A stretch of 31,536 nt of DNA from the NCBI GenBank assembly GCA_025363325.1, contig JANYEF010000144.1, positions 1 to 31,536 on the forward strand, read 5' to 3'. The position numbers and the translations under genes were made by a program. Below the pieces are notes generated by a model that was given only the letters and a program-made list of their open reading frames with translations, did no database searches and was not told the DNA's origin. This DNA comes from Nitrospira sp. GTDB lineage: Bacteria; Nitrospirota; Nitrospiria; Nitrospirales; Nitrospiraceae. Shown here piece by piece: positions 6,224 to 14,992 of the stretch. Numbering within the stretch: the first letter of the stretch is position 1; each line of letters begins with the position of its first letter.

Positions 6224-8500
6224 TCAGGAGGCCTTGTCCAGCCGTATGTATTCGCGGTAGCTTCGCAGTACGCGCTTCACATACTGCCTCGTCTCCTGAT
6301 ACGGGATTAATTCGACAAACTCGTCCTGACTTCGGCCGTGGTGCAGTGCAATCCAGCTTCCGACAGCCATTGGCCCTGCATTATATGAAGCAATTGTGTG
6401 TGCGACATTCCCGGAAAACTGTTCGAGTAACTGTTCGACATAGTGAACGCCGATCCGAATATTGGTCTCTTGATCGAATAGATCATCCCGTCCGACCGCG
6501 GGAAGCCCGAGTCGCTGCGCGACATTATTCGCAGTTCCCGGCATCACCTGCATCAGGCCAATCGCACCAACCCGCGACACAGCTCGCCAATCGTATTGAC
6601 TCTCCTCTCGAATAATCGCCGCCACCAGATAGGGATCGACACCGCTCGCACCCTGCCCCTTGATCGTGGGAAGGAGACCTGTCGGATAGGCCACCTTCCA
6701 CAGCGACGGGTCGACGGCACCGCCAGTTCGCTCCAATTTATCGCGGAACCTGGCCCTCGCGAGTCGGAGCGCATGGTGGTAGGCACCCACCTCGTTCAAC
6801 ATCGTCGCAAGCGCCATGATGACGTCGGAGTCTCGGCTATATTGATCGGTCAACCCCGCTAACTCTCGCCCGGCGTCCGAGTCCAACCCCAACGTATTGA
6901 GCTCAATGGCTCGACGGTAGGCCGACTTCTGTTCGATTTCCGCCCTGGTAGACACCGAGCGTGTGGCCTCACCATTCGCAGGCGTGCCACCGTTCACCGG
7001 GACAGTCGCTGACATCGATTCTGATGCAGGGGGCTCCGACAACGGGAGATCCATCCGTTCGCGCGCCAGCTGGCAATAATAGGTATAGATATATCGTTGG
7101 CAGAGTTGCACATACCCATCACGAGCGTGAGGCTGCTGGCTCAATTCGGCCGCACGCGCCATCCAATACAGCGCCTGTGGCTCAAAATCGCTGTCGTGCT
7201 GATCGGCGAGCAGACGTAGCTCATCACCCGCCTCACGATAGCGCGCCATACGGTAATATACCCAGCCCACGCGCCACCGTGCCTCGGCTCGCTGAGACGC
7301 CGGCTCTCCGACCTTTACCACCTGGCGGTACCGCACGATCGCATCGTCAAAGCGGCCTTGATCTTCCAACCAAATCCCGGCGAACAAGGTGATCTGACCC
7401 TTCTGCTCCGCAGAGAGCGAAGATGTCGGCAGCGTACGGGCGAGATCTACCAACTTGTCCCCCTGTCCTTGCCGAAGATAGACGCGGGCGAGCCAGACCG
7501 ACGCTTCGTGGGACTCCGTCCCCCCGTCTTTCAGCAGCGCACGGAACGTCTCTCGGGACTGGTCATACTGTTTCAGCCGTACCTGCGCGATGCCAAGCTT
7601 CAGCTTTGCCTCGGCGTGCCGAGGCGACTGTGGATCGGCCGCAAGAAACTTTCGGAGTTCCTCAATCGCTTCGGCATGGAAGGATTGTCCAAGATACGCC
7701 TGCGCACGGGCAAGCCGCTCGCTCGACTGGACTACCCAAGGCTCGCCACCAAGATTCGTGGCCAATAGCGCTTCCGCTTCTTTCGCTTCTGCGCTATACG
7801 CAAACCGAACCCAGAGTTGCATCAGAGTCTCGCGACCTGCCGGTATGTTGTTGTCTCGCAGTTGGCAGGCGCCTCGCCGAAGAAGCGCTTGGGGAGTCCC
7901 TGGCTCCTTATCACTCAGTTCCACCGCTTTTGCAAACCATGCCGTTGCTTCCGTACAACTCGACGCTTGATACCACGCTTCCCCTGCTCGATACGCGGCC
8001 TTGGTCAGCAAATAGGAGTCAGGCACCGCCAGCGGAATGCTTTCGAACATGTCCGCCGCATGTTTTGCGTCTCCGAGGTTCAACAACGCCTCCCCCGTCC
8101 ATAATCGGATATAGTCATCCAAGACCGTAAAGTCTCGCTGTGCAGCGCGGAGAAATTGAATCGCCACGGCAGGATTCCGTTCAAGGAGCAACACTCCGGA
8201 CAGCAACCCTGCGCGCTTGGCCCAGAGTGTGGCGGGGAAACGCTCCATCAGCCGTTGCAGCCGATCAAGTTTGAGCAACAAGACTTGCTCTTTATTGAAG
8301 GCCTTGCCGAACCGTTCCTTCGGCAGTGCGGCAGCCTGAAAGCAATCTTCTGCACTCTCGCACGCTTTGCCGTCATTCGACATCGACGGAGAGGAAGGAC
8401 CGGCGGACACCCGGTCGGAAAGCAGCGCAAACCCACAGAGGCCAATAGACGTGGCGAGGAACAGATTTCGTATGGCCCGTTGATGTATATAGTCGCGCAT
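6224..8500 (-). CDS. slt: Soluble lytic murein transglycosylase with TPR-rich N-terminus
   Basis: Slt-type enzymes cleave the MurNAc-GlcNAc bond of peptidoglycan with 1,6-anhydro ring formation in the periplasm. The product (758 aa) starts with a signal peptide (RNLFLATSIGLCGFALLSDRVSAG). About 500 residues of helical TPR-like repeats follow, for example AEAIEELRKFLAADPQSPRH and AEARWRVGWVYYRMARYREA. The C-terminal SLT domain is DPYLVAAIIREESQYD with catalytic Glu near residue 633, then AIGLMQVMPGTA, ASYNAGP and ETRQYVKRVL. An upstream in-frame start at 8566 would place 22 extra residues before the signal peptide, so the ATG at 8500 is chosen. It is transcribed alone and divergently from rlmN, with the zap operon promoter immediately downstream. 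Confidence 0.93.
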   Translation of the reverse strand: MRDYIHQRAIRNLFLATSIGLCGFALLSDRVSAGPSSPSMSNDGKACESAEDCFQAAALPKERFGKAFNKEQVLLLKLDRLQRLMERFPATLWAKRAGLLSGVLLLERNPAVAIQFLRAAQRDFTVLDDYIRLWTGEALLNLGDAKHAADMFESIPLAVPDSYLLTKAAYRAGEAWYQASSCTEATAWFAKAVELSDKEPGTPQALLRRGACQLRDNNIPAGRETLMQLWVRFAYSAEAKEAEALLATNLGGEPWVVQSSERLARAQAYLGQSFHAEAIEELRKFLAADPQSPRHAEAKLKLGIAQVRLKQYDQSRETFRALLKDGGTESHEASVWLARVYLRQGQGDKLVDLARTLPTSSLSAEQKGQITLFAGIWLEDQGRFDDAIVRYRQVVKVGEPASQRAEARWRVGWVYYRMARYREAGDELRLLADQHDSDFEPQALYWMARAAELSQQPHARDGYVQLCQRYIYTYYCQLARERMDLPLSEPPASESMSATVPVNGGTPANGEATRSVSTRAEIEQKSAYRRAIELNTLGLDSDAGRELAGLTDQYSRDSDVIMALATMLNEVGAYHHALRLARARFRDKLERTGGAVDPSLWKVAYPTGLLPTIKGQGASGVDPYLVAAIIREESQYDWRAVSRVGAIGLMQVMPGTANNVAQRLGLPAVGRDDLFDQETNIRIGVHYVEQLLEQFSGNVAHTIASYNAGPMAVGSWIALHHGRSQDEFVELIPYQETRQYVKRVLRSYREYIRLDKAS

Positions 8501-8616
8501 CCGTCGTCTCGCTCTCAATCTGTCACATATATAGCAGTGCGCCTTCCCCGTTGCCAGCAGAGCCATGTAAATCCTGTACCTTGTTCCACTTTTTAAGGCT
8601 GTGGTAGGCTGCCCTC

Positions 8617-9723
8617 ATGGGTCACGAAAAAGACGCCTTCCCATCGCGCACCGCCCCCACGAACCTCCTGGCCCTTGATGAAGAAGGGATGGGCCGGTTC
8701 GTGCAACAATTCGGATGGCCCCGCTACCGAGCCGGTCAGATTTTACGCTGGCTCTATCAACGTCGAGCCAAAGACATCAACCAGATGACGGACCTCGGCC
8801 AAGCGGAGCGAACGGCACTGGCTTCACTGGCAACGATTCCGCGCGCCGCCGGTTGCACGGTCTTCCGTTCGATCGATCACACGAGAAAATTAGTACTTAT
8901 GCTCAACGATGGGCTCACTGTCGAAACGGTGTTGATCCCCGATGAAGACCGTTTGACGCTTTGTGTGTCGACACAGGTCGGCTGTACCTTGGATTGCGGA
9001 TTCTGCCTGACCGGCACGATGGGATTGAAACGCAACTTGAAACCCCATGAAGTCATGGAGCAGGTGCTGACTGCCCATGATCGCCTCGACCCCGGTGAAC
9101 GAATTACCAACCTCGTCTTCATGGGAATGGGCGAGCCCTTGGCCAACATGGAGACCTTATCAGAGGCCATTCGGCGACTCACCAATAAACCATGGGGGCT
9201 CGGATGGTCGCCAAGACGCATCACAGTCTCGACTGCCGGCCTGGCAGCGCGCCTGAAAGATATCGCGCCACTCGGCGTCAATCTGGCTATCTCGCTGAAT
9301 GCCACGACGGACGCCCAGCGCGCCAGCCTGATGCCAGCCGTCAATGGTATCGCCTCGCTCAAAACATTGCTCGCCGCCTGCCGCCGTTACCCTTTACCGC
9401 CAACCCGACGACTCACCTTCGAGTACGTGCTGCTGGCCGGGGTGAATGATCACGTCGACGATGCTCGCCGGCTCACCAAGCTCGTCCGCGGGATTGCATG
9501 TAAAATCAATCTGATCCCGTTCAATGAATTTCCCGGGAGTCCCTTTCTCCGTCCATCGAAGAGCGACATTTCAGCCTTTCAAGCCATCGTGCGGCAGGCA
9601 GGCCTCGATGTGTTTGTCCGTAAGAGTCGGGGGCGCGACGTCCTCGGCGCCTGCGGCCAATTGGGCAATCTCTCACCCGAATACGTAGAACGTGCCTTGA
9701 CACAAATCGAATCCCGTTGCTAG
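8617..9723 (+). CDS. rlmN: Dual-specificity 23S rRNA A2503 / tRNA A37 C2-methyltransferase
   Basis: RlmN is a radical-SAM enzyme that makes 2-methyladenosine in 23S rRNA and some tRNAs. The cluster motif CTLDCGFC (Cys 123, 127 and 130) is clear, preceded by the conserved Cys 116 in LCVSTQVGC and followed by FMGMGEPLANME and ITVSTAGL. The C-terminal GACGQL (Cys 346) supplies the methyl-carrying cysteine, so all catalytic residues are present. The N-terminal accessory domain has FGWPRYRAGQILRWLYQR. The length of 368 aa is normal. The ATG at 8617 has only a weak ribosome binding site. It is the first gene of a plus-strand run with two M16 peptidases and larE; the 26-bp gap to the next gene suggests co-transcription. 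Confidence 0.96.
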   Translation: MGHEKDAFPSRTAPTNLLALDEEGMGRFVQQFGWPRYRAGQILRWLYQRRAKDINQMTDLGQAERTALASLATIPRAAGCTVFRSIDHTRKLVLMLNDGLTVETVLIPDEDRLTLCVSTQVGCTLDCGFCLTGTMGLKRNLKPHEVMEQVLTAHDRLDPGERITNLVFMGMGEPLANMETLSEAIRRLTNKPWGLGWSPRRITVSTAGLAARLKDIAPLGVNLAISLNATTDAQRASLMPAVNGIASLKTLLAACRRYPLPPTRRLTFEYVLLAGVNDHVDDARRLTKLVRGIACKINLIPFNEFPGSPFLRPSKSDISAFQAIVRQAGLDVFVRKSRGRDVLGACGQLGNLSPEYVERALTQIESRC

Positions 9724-9748
9724 CATACAGTGTGCGCACCGCCCAAAC

Positions 9749-11134
9749 ATGACCTGGCTGTCTTCTCGACACATCATGCAAATATTCCGGTTTATTGCCG
9801 CGAGCACTCTCGTCTTCGCCTTCACCTCGCCTGCCGTCGCAACGGAACCTCGTGAGTTCATCCTCTCCAATGGGATGAAAGTCCTGTTAGTCGAAGTTCC
9901 CAAAGCTCCGGTTGCCACAGTCCAAGTCTGGTATAAAGTCGGCTCACGCAACGAAGTCATGGGCCGTGCGGGCCTCTCTCACATGCTGGAACATATGATG
10001 TTCAAGGGCACCGTCAAATACCCGAAAGGCACCTTCTCCCGTCTCATTCGCAAGAACGGAGGAATGGACAACGCCTTCACGAGCCAAGACTTCACCGCGT
10101 ACTTCGAGAATCTTGCAGCCGACCGCGTCGAGCTGGCACTGGAGCTCGAAGCCGATCGCATGCAAGGGCTTGTGCTCGATATGAGTGAATTGACGACGGA
10201 ACGAGAAGTCGTGAAGGAAGAACGCCGCCTTCGCACGGAAGACGACCCACAAGGTGCGCTCGTCGAGGCGCTCTTCGCCCAGGCCTATCTCAGCCATCCG
10301 TACCATTGGCCAGTCATCGGCTGGTTCGGCGACCTGGATGCGATGACCCTGGACGACTTGCAACGACACTACGACACGTATTACTCACCCAACAATGCGA
10401 CCCTCGTCGTGGTGGGCGACATCAAAGCCGACACTTTGCTCCTCACGATCAAACAGCTGTTCGAACCGATTCCGCGAGGACCGGAGCCCAAGCCGATCGC
10501 CACCATGGAATCGGAACAAAAAGGTGAGCGCCGCTTCCTCCTCAAGCGAGATGCCCAAGTCCCTTTCGTCATCATGGGCTATCGCGTGCCGAATTTTGCG
10601 AGCGAAGACTCGTACGCGCTCGATATTCTGGATTCGATTCTCTCGCATGGGAAAAGTTCACGCCTGTACCAAAGCCTCGTCTACGAGCAACAATCGGCGC
10701 TTGCAGTCGGAGCGGAATACAGCTTGCTGCAGACAGATCCTGGCCTTTTCTACTTCTATGCCCTCGTGAGCCCCGGCCAGAAACCCGAGGTGGTCGAGGA
10801 TGCCCTTCATCGAGAGATCAAACGCCTCCAAGCCGATCTGCCGACAGAGCAAGAACTCCAACGGGCGAAGAACCAAGTCGAAGCGACCCATGTCTTCGAA
10901 CAGGACTCCAACTTCCGGCGTGCCATGTTGCTAGGACAGGCTGAATCCATCGGCGCTGGGTGGCGGAAAATTGACCAGTTTGTCGAACGGATCCGGGCAG
11001 TGACGACCAAAGACATTCAGCGTGTCGCCCGCCAATACTTGACTGAAGATAATCGAACCGTCGGCACCTTGATTCCTGTGCCTCCTAAACAAGCAGAGGC
11101 GCCCTCCACCGCCGCGCAGCAGGGAAGACCCTAA
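9749..11134 (+). CDS. M16 family zinc peptidase, catalytic subunit type
   Basis: This is an insulinase/pitrilysin-family peptidase of the short bacterial (PqqL/processing peptidase-like) type, 461 aa. It has a probable signal peptide, with IFRFIAASTLVFAFTSPAVA ending near residue 31, so it is expected in the periplasm. The inverted zinc motif HMLEH is complete (His78, Glu81, His82), with the third ligand in TEREVVKEERRLR near residue 157. The C-terminal M16 domain keeps the SSRLY substrate-binding region. An ATG at 9776 would begin directly at the signal peptide and may be the real start; neither has a good Shine-Dalgarno. It is followed after 2 bp by a paralogue without the zinc motif, so a heterodimer is likely, as known for other bacterial M16B pairs. 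Confidence 0.9.
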   Translation: MTWLSSRHIMQIFRFIAASTLVFAFTSPAVATEPREFILSNGMKVLLVEVPKAPVATVQVWYKVGSRNEVMGRAGLSHMLEHMMFKGTVKYPKGTFSRLIRKNGGMDNAFTSQDFTAYFENLAADRVELALELEADRMQGLVLDMSELTTEREVVKEERRLRTEDDPQGALVEALFAQAYLSHPYHWPVIGWFGDLDAMTLDDLQRHYDTYYSPNNATLVVVGDIKADTLLLTIKQLFEPIPRGPEPKPIATMESEQKGERRFLLKRDAQVPFVIMGYRVPNFASEDSYALDILDSILSHGKSSRLYQSLVYEQQSALAVGAEYSLLQTDPGLFYFYALVSPGQKPEVVEDALHREIKRLQADLPTEQELQRAKNQVEATHVFEQDSNFRRAMLLGQAESIGAGWRKIDQFVERIRAVTTKDIQRVARQYLTEDNRTVGTLIPVPPKQAEAPSTAAQQGRP

Positions 11135-11136
11135 TC

Positions 11137-12507
11137 ATGCCGGCGACGACACGACACCCCATCGCACCTCGACGACAGGCGATTCTGACCCTTGTGATAG
11201 GATGCTGTGCCTTCCTCCTCTTGGCGAGCGGCTCCAGTGCGGCGGCAGAGATCGCGCCGATGAAATTTGTGACCGCAAACGGCATCACGGTGCTCGTCCT
11301 TGAGCAACATTTCCTCCCCATCGTTGAGATCCACACGCTGATCAAGACCGGCTCTGTGCAAGATCCTTCCGACAAAGCAGGACTTGCGAACCTCGTCGCC
11401 AGTCTTCTGGACGAAGGGACGACCACGCGCACGTCAAAACAGCTGGCGGAGCAAATCGATTTCGTCGGTGGGGCACTGGAAGCCAAAGCCTCAGAGGATT
11501 TCACCACCGCCTCCGCCCGCGTGCTCAAGAAAGATATCGACCTCGGCTTTATCCTGCTCGCGGACATGTTGCAACACCCCGCGTTTCAAAAGCAGGAATT
11601 CGAACGAATTCGTACCCAACTCCTGGGCGAGATGGCGAGCGACAACGACGACCCGGGTCATATCGCCATGCAGGCGTTCAATCAGATCGTCTTCCATGGA
11701 CACCCCTACCGGTGGCCCGTCAATGGAACGGAGGACACGCTCAACAAAATCACCTTGGCCGATGTGCAGGCCTTCTATGGCCGGGAATATTCCCCTTCCC
11801 AGGTCATCCTGACCATCGTCGGCGACGTCACGATTGAGCAAGCCACGGCACTGGTACAGACCCATTTTGGAACCTGGAAAAAAGGGACCGCGCCAGCACG
11901 GAGTACGAAAAAGCCCTCACCGGTCGAACGAAGAACGGTCCAACTCATCGAGAAAGATCTCACCCAATCCACCATTGTTATTGGTCATGGCGGCCTTCCG
12001 CGCGCTCACCCGGACTTCTATTCAGTCACGGTGATGAATTACATCCTGGGGGCCGGTGGATTTTCCTCTCGCTTGATGGACTCGATTCGCGACAAACAGG
12101 GGTTGGCCTATGGGATTATGAGTCACTTCGACGCCCGGCTGATGCCTGGTTCATTCTGGGTCAACCTCCAAACCAAAACGGAGACGACGAACCAAGCCAT
12201 CACCGGCGTCCTGTCTGAGATCAAGTCCATTCGTGACGCGCCAGTGTCCGACCAGGAGTTGGCCGAGGCCAAGTCGTTCTTGATCGGTAGCTTCCCGCTA
12301 CGATTTGATTCTACCGCGAAGCTCGCGCAGGTACTCGCCCAAGTGGAGTTCTACGGCCTAGGGTTCGAATACTTTTCGGACTACCCAAAATGGATAGACC
12401 GGGTTACGAAGGAAGATGCTCAGCGCGTCGCCAAGCAGTACCTGGACCCCAAGCGGTACGCCTTAGTGGTGGTGGGCAACATCGCCAAAGCGAAGGTCAA
12501 ATACTAG
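11137..12507 (+). CDS. M16 family peptidase-like protein, non-catalytic partner
   Basis: This 456-aa M16-fold protein has an N-terminal signal or anchor segment (LTLVIGCCAFLLLASGSSAAA). Where the upstream paralogue has HMLEH, this protein reads NLVASLLDEG, so the zinc ligands are missing and it should not hydrolyse peptides itself. It keeps the C-terminal Arg/Tyr signature (GGFSSRLMDSIRDKQGLAYG) that binds the substrate backbone in M16B heterodimers. The ATG lies 2 bp after the stop of the catalytic gene, indicating strict co-expression. The inference is an obligate two-subunit periplasmic peptidase; the substrate is unknown. The 33-bp gap to larE places that gene in the same transcript. Confidence 0.9.
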   Translation: MPATTRHPIAPRRQAILTLVIGCCAFLLLASGSSAAAEIAPMKFVTANGITVLVLEQHFLPIVEIHTLIKTGSVQDPSDKAGLANLVASLLDEGTTTRTSKQLAEQIDFVGGALEAKASEDFTTASARVLKKDIDLGFILLADMLQHPAFQKQEFERIRTQLLGEMASDNDDPGHIAMQAFNQIVFHGHPYRWPVNGTEDTLNKITLADVQAFYGREYSPSQVILTIVGDVTIEQATALVQTHFGTWKKGTAPARSTKKPSPVERRTVQLIEKDLTQSTIVIGHGGLPRAHPDFYSVTVMNYILGAGGFSSRLMDSIRDKQGLAYGIMSHFDARLMPGSFWVNLQTKTETTNQAITGVLSEIKSIRDAPVSDQELAEAKSFLIGSFPLRFDSTAKLAQVLAQVEFYGLGFEYFSDYPKWIDRVTKEDAQRVAKQYLDPKRYALVVVGNIAKAKVKY

Positions 12508-12540
12508 TCAACGGTATAGCAACTCCAAGGCCAGGAATCC

Positions 12541-13350
12541 ATGATGACCGAATCCCTCCACGGCAAACTCAACACACTCCGCCAGGTGATCTCGGATATG
12601 CAGTCCGTCCTGGTCGCCTTCTCCGGCGGGATTGACAGCACTGTCGTCCTGAAAATAGCCCATGAACAGCTCGGTGAACGCGCGCTAGGCATCACCGCTA
12701 TCTCGCCGACGTTTCCCACGATCGAACTCGACGGCGCGAAGCAGGTGGCCTCAGAGATCGGCGCGCGGCATGAACTGGTTCACACTGACCAACTCGAGAT
12801 TCCAGCCTTCGTGCAGAATGATGCAGCCCGCTGTTTCCATTGCAAAACTGACCTCTATCAATTGCTCGGCGGGCTACGCGAACCACGCGCGAGCCAGTGG
12901 GTTGTGGACGGGACGAATCTCGACGATCTCGGGGATGATCGACCAGGAATCAAAGCCGCACGCGAGTGGGGAGTTCGAAGCCCGCTGGTCGAAGCCTCCC
13001 TCTCGAAGTCCGATGTGCGGGCACTCGCCCAGTCCTTGGGACTCTCAAATTGGGATAAGCCGGCAGCCGCCTGCCTCTCTTCTAGAATTCCTCGCGGCAT
13101 ACCGATTACGATCGAAAGTCTTCGTCGCGTGGAGCAGGCTGAAGAGATTCTACAGGCTGAGGGATTTCGCCATGTGCGTGTGCGGGAGCACGGAGAAGTG
13201 GCTCGAATCGAGGTCGCAGCAGAGGAGTTTTCTCGGCTGAATCAGCCGAACCTACGCGCGCACATCAGCACCCGTCTCCGCAAGGTTGGATTCCGCTTCG
13301 TCTGTGTGGATTTGGAAGGATACAGATCGGGTGGGGTCAGCCTAGGCTGA
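12541..13350 (+). CDS. larE: LarE-type ATP-dependent sacrificial sulfur transferase
   Basis: LarE proteins adenylylate and sulfurate a pyridinium dicarboxylate precursor to make the nickel-pincer cofactor of lactate racemase-type enzymes. The PP-loop ATP-binding motif is SGGIDST (residues 28-34). Cys178 in AAACLSSRIPRG matches the family's sulfur-donating cysteine (Cys176 in Lactobacillus plantarum). A further pair, RCFHCK (Cys98 and Cys101), is also conserved-looking. The length of 269 aa is typical. The ATG at 12541 has AGGA six bases upstream. No larB, larC or larA lies in the window, so function rests on partners elsewhere; related PP-loop proteins with other roles exist. The stop codon sits inside the 38-nt palindrome shared with the convergent atp operon. 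Confidence 0.88.
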   Translation: MMTESLHGKLNTLRQVISDMQSVLVAFSGGIDSTVVLKIAHEQLGERALGITAISPTFPTIELDGAKQVASEIGARHELVHTDQLEIPAFVQNDAARCFHCKTDLYQLLGGLREPRASQWVVDGTNLDDLGDDRPGIKAAREWGVRSPLVEASLSKSDVRALAQSLGLSNWDKPAAACLSSRIPRGIPITIESLRRVEQAEEILQAEGFRHVRVREHGEVARIEVAAEEFSRLNQPNLRAHISTRLRKVGFRFVCVDLEGYRSGGVSLG

Positions 13351-13362
13351 CCCCACCCGATC
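13325..13362. terminator. Perfect 38-nt palindrome between larE and atpF, probable bidirectional terminator
   Basis: The 19-base left half (13325-13343, starting GATCGGGTGGGG) is repeated exactly as its reverse complement at 13344-13362, with CCTAGG at the centre. The transcript would form a very stable G+C-rich stem on either strand. It contains the larE stop codon and ends 6 bp before the atpF stop codon, as expected of a terminator shared by convergent genes. There is no clear T-run on either side, so it may act with Rho or as an mRNA 3'-end stabiliser. Confidence 0.7.
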
Positions 13363-13368
13363 CAGAAA

Positions 13369-13875
13369 TTATCGTTGGTAGGATTTTGACAAGGCCTCAA
13401 GCGCCTCGTCTGCAAATTGCCGGTGGTCCGCATCATTCAGACTTCGCTGCACGACTTTCTCCGCCACCATCAGGGCCAGATCGGTAGTTTGGGCGCGAAT
13501 GTCCTGAATCGCTTTGCGACGTTCATGATCGATTTCACGCGTCGCATCGCCCTTGATCCGCTCGGCTTCGGTCGTCAGCCGCTGCTCATTTTCCTCCATG
13601 AGCCGCTGCGCCCGTTCCTTTGCGGCAGCCAGAATTCCTTCTGCCTCTTTCGCAGCGGTGTTCAGCTTGGCCTCGTACTCCTTGAGTTTCCGTTCGGCCT
13701 CTGACCGATGACGCTCGGCTTGATCGAGACTGTCCTTAATTTTCTTTTCCCGGTCTTCAAGCGCGCCCAAGATGCCGGGAAAGGCAAACTTGTAGAGCAC
13801 GAACAAGAGAATCGCAAACGACAGGACTTCCCAGAAAATCAGGGAAGAGAAAAAGTCAGATTCAAACTGCGGCAT
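13369..13875 (-). CDS. atpF: ATP synthase subunit b
   Basis: Subunit b is the peripheral stalk of the F-type ATP synthase, holding F1 against rotation. The protein has one N-terminal transmembrane helix (SLIFWEVLSFAILLFVLYKFAFP, about residues 11-33). A long charged helix follows (LEDREKKIKDSLDQAERHRSEAE onward), rich in Glu, Arg, Lys and Ala, with the typical AKERAQRLMEENEQR region. Its 168 aa match the family. It is the last gene of an Fo-only operon; subunit delta and the F1 genes do not follow, because convergent larE begins 7 bp beyond the stop. No second b' gene is seen. Confidence 0.95.
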   Translation of the reverse strand: MPQFESDFFSSLIFWEVLSFAILLFVLYKFAFPGILGALEDREKKIKDSLDQAERHRSEAERKLKEYEAKLNTAAKEAEGILAAAKERAQRLMEENEQRLTTEAERIKGDATREIDHERRKAIQDIRAQTTDLALMVAEKVVQRSLNDADHRQFADEALEALSKSYQR

Positions 13876-13889
13876 AGTTCATATCAGAA

Positions 13890-13943
13890 AGGCTGAGGTT
13901 GAGGCTGAGACGCTTCCCTCGGCCTGAACCTAGACCTAACCTG
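13890..13943. repeat. Imperfect GAGGCT/AGGTT word repeat in the atpE-atpF gap
   Basis: The spacer reads GGCTGAGGTTGAGGCTGAG, then CCTGAACC, TAGACC and TAACCTG. It is built from 6-7 base words related to GAGGTT and its near-complement AACCT. The two halves are partly inverted, so a weak hairpin is possible. Similar word-built spacers occur at 23320-23395, 26194-26272 and 29319-29455. Confidence 0.5.
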
Positions 13944-13946
13944 CTC

Positions 13947-14177
13947 CTATTTGCGGAGGCCCATGATGATGAAGGCAATGACCAGGCCGTACAGCGCGAT
14001 GGCTTCCACCAGCGCAAACCCGATCCACATATACTTTCCGACGCGGGCCTCTGCTTCCGGCTGGCGCGCCACTGCTTCAATCATCTTCCCGAAGATGTAG
14101 CCGATCCCCACACCAGCTCCGGCAAACCCTGCCGCCGCCAACCCCATGCCCAATAATGCTGCTGCTGCTGAATCCAT
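13947..14177 (-). CDS. atpE: ATP synthase subunit c
   Basis: This is the ring-forming ion-carrying proteolipid, 76 aa, with two transmembrane hairpin helices. Helix 1 has the glycine-rich packing motif GFAGAGVGIGYIFG. The polar loop is ARQPEA, and helix 2 holds the ion-binding Glu58 in FALVEAIALYGLVIAF. The residue after the glutamate is alanine rather than the serine seen in sodium-binding rings, which suggests a proton-coupled ring (inference from known families). It lies between atpB (36 bp) and atpF (71 bp) in the Fo operon. Confidence 0.97.
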   Translation of the reverse strand: MDSAAAALLGMGLAAAGFAGAGVGIGYIFGKMIEAVARQPEAEARVGKYMWIGFALVEAIALYGLVIAFIIMGLRK

Positions 14178-14213
14178 TGTGTCCTACTCCTCCCTTGTCT
14201 GAACTTGCACGCG

Positions 14214-14963
14214 CTAGTGCGCGTGCTCATCGTGGCCGTGTAAGTGGAATGCGTCTCCCAAATAGACGCAGGTCAACATGGTGAAAATATAGGCTTGAAT
14301 GAACGCGATACCGACTTCCAGTCCGTTCATCGCGATCGTAAATGCAAAGGGCAACCACCCAATCAACAATCCGCTGCTGATGGCCAAGCCGAAAAGAACC
14401 CCGAGAATCACGTGGCCGGCCGTCATATTCGCAAACAACCGAACGGCCAACGAAATGGGCCGGGCCAATTGACTGATCAACTCGATTGGGATCATCAACG
14501 GCAGTAGCCAGGCCGGCGAGCCTGGCGGAACGAGAATGCCCAGGAACTTCACCCCGTGTAACAAAAATCCCATGACCAGGCTCAACCCATACACTAGGCA
14601 GGCGAACACGGCTGTCACAACAATCTGACTCGTCACGGTGTAGCTGCCTGGAATCAACCCGATAAGATTGCAGAAGAGAATAAATAGAAAGAGGGTGGCG
14701 ATGAGGGGGAAAAACCGCATCCCCTCTTTGCCCATCGTATCGATAATCATGCCGCGAATAAAATCCACGATTATCTCGGCCATGTTCTGCAACTTACCAG
14801 GCACCAGCTTGCGTGCCGATCCTGCCATCACCATGAGCACCGCCACCAGGGAGACGACCACCCACATGATGACGACGGCTTTATTAATGGAAATATCCAA
14901 TCCGCCAAGTGAAATCGGTATCCAGTTGTGAAGCTCGAACGGATGAAGCGGACTTTCTTCCAT
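14214..14963 (-). CDS. atpB: ATP synthase subunit a
   Basis: Subunit a forms the proton half-channels against the c-ring. Several hydrophobic helices are visible (VVIMWVVVSLVAVLMVMAG, FFPLIATLFLFILFCNLIGLIPG, VVTAVFACLVYGLSLVMGFL and later). The essential arginine lies in SLAVRLFANMTAGHV. The C-terminal helix region reads EVGIAFIQAYIFTMLTCVYL, followed by a histidine-rich end (HLHGHDEHAH). The start MEESPLHPFELHNW fits the family. A GTG at 15008 would add 15 residues and overlap the upstream gene by 16 bp. Neither has a strong ribosome binding site. The length of about 249 aa is normal. Confidence 0.95.
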   Translation of the reverse strand: MEESPLHPFELHNWIPISLGGLDISINKAVVIMWVVVSLVAVLMVMAGSARKLVPGKLQNMAEIIVDFIRGMIIDTMGKEGMRFFPLIATLFLFILFCNLIGLIPGSYTVTSQIVVTAVFACLVYGLSLVMGFLLHGVKFLGILVPPGSPAWLLPLMIPIELISQLARPISLAVRLFANMTAGHVILGVLFGLAISSGLLIGWLPFAFTIAMNGLEVGIAFIQAYIFTMLTCVYLGDAFHLHGHDEHAH

Positions 14964-14992
14964 GGCGTTTTCGTACTTTCTATTGAAACGCG

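Noticed and set aside
8501..8616. Sigma-54-type promoter between slt and rlmN
   Set aside because: A TGGCAA ... TGC pattern is present on the minus strand, but the GG-to-GC spacing is wrong for a -24/-12 promoter.
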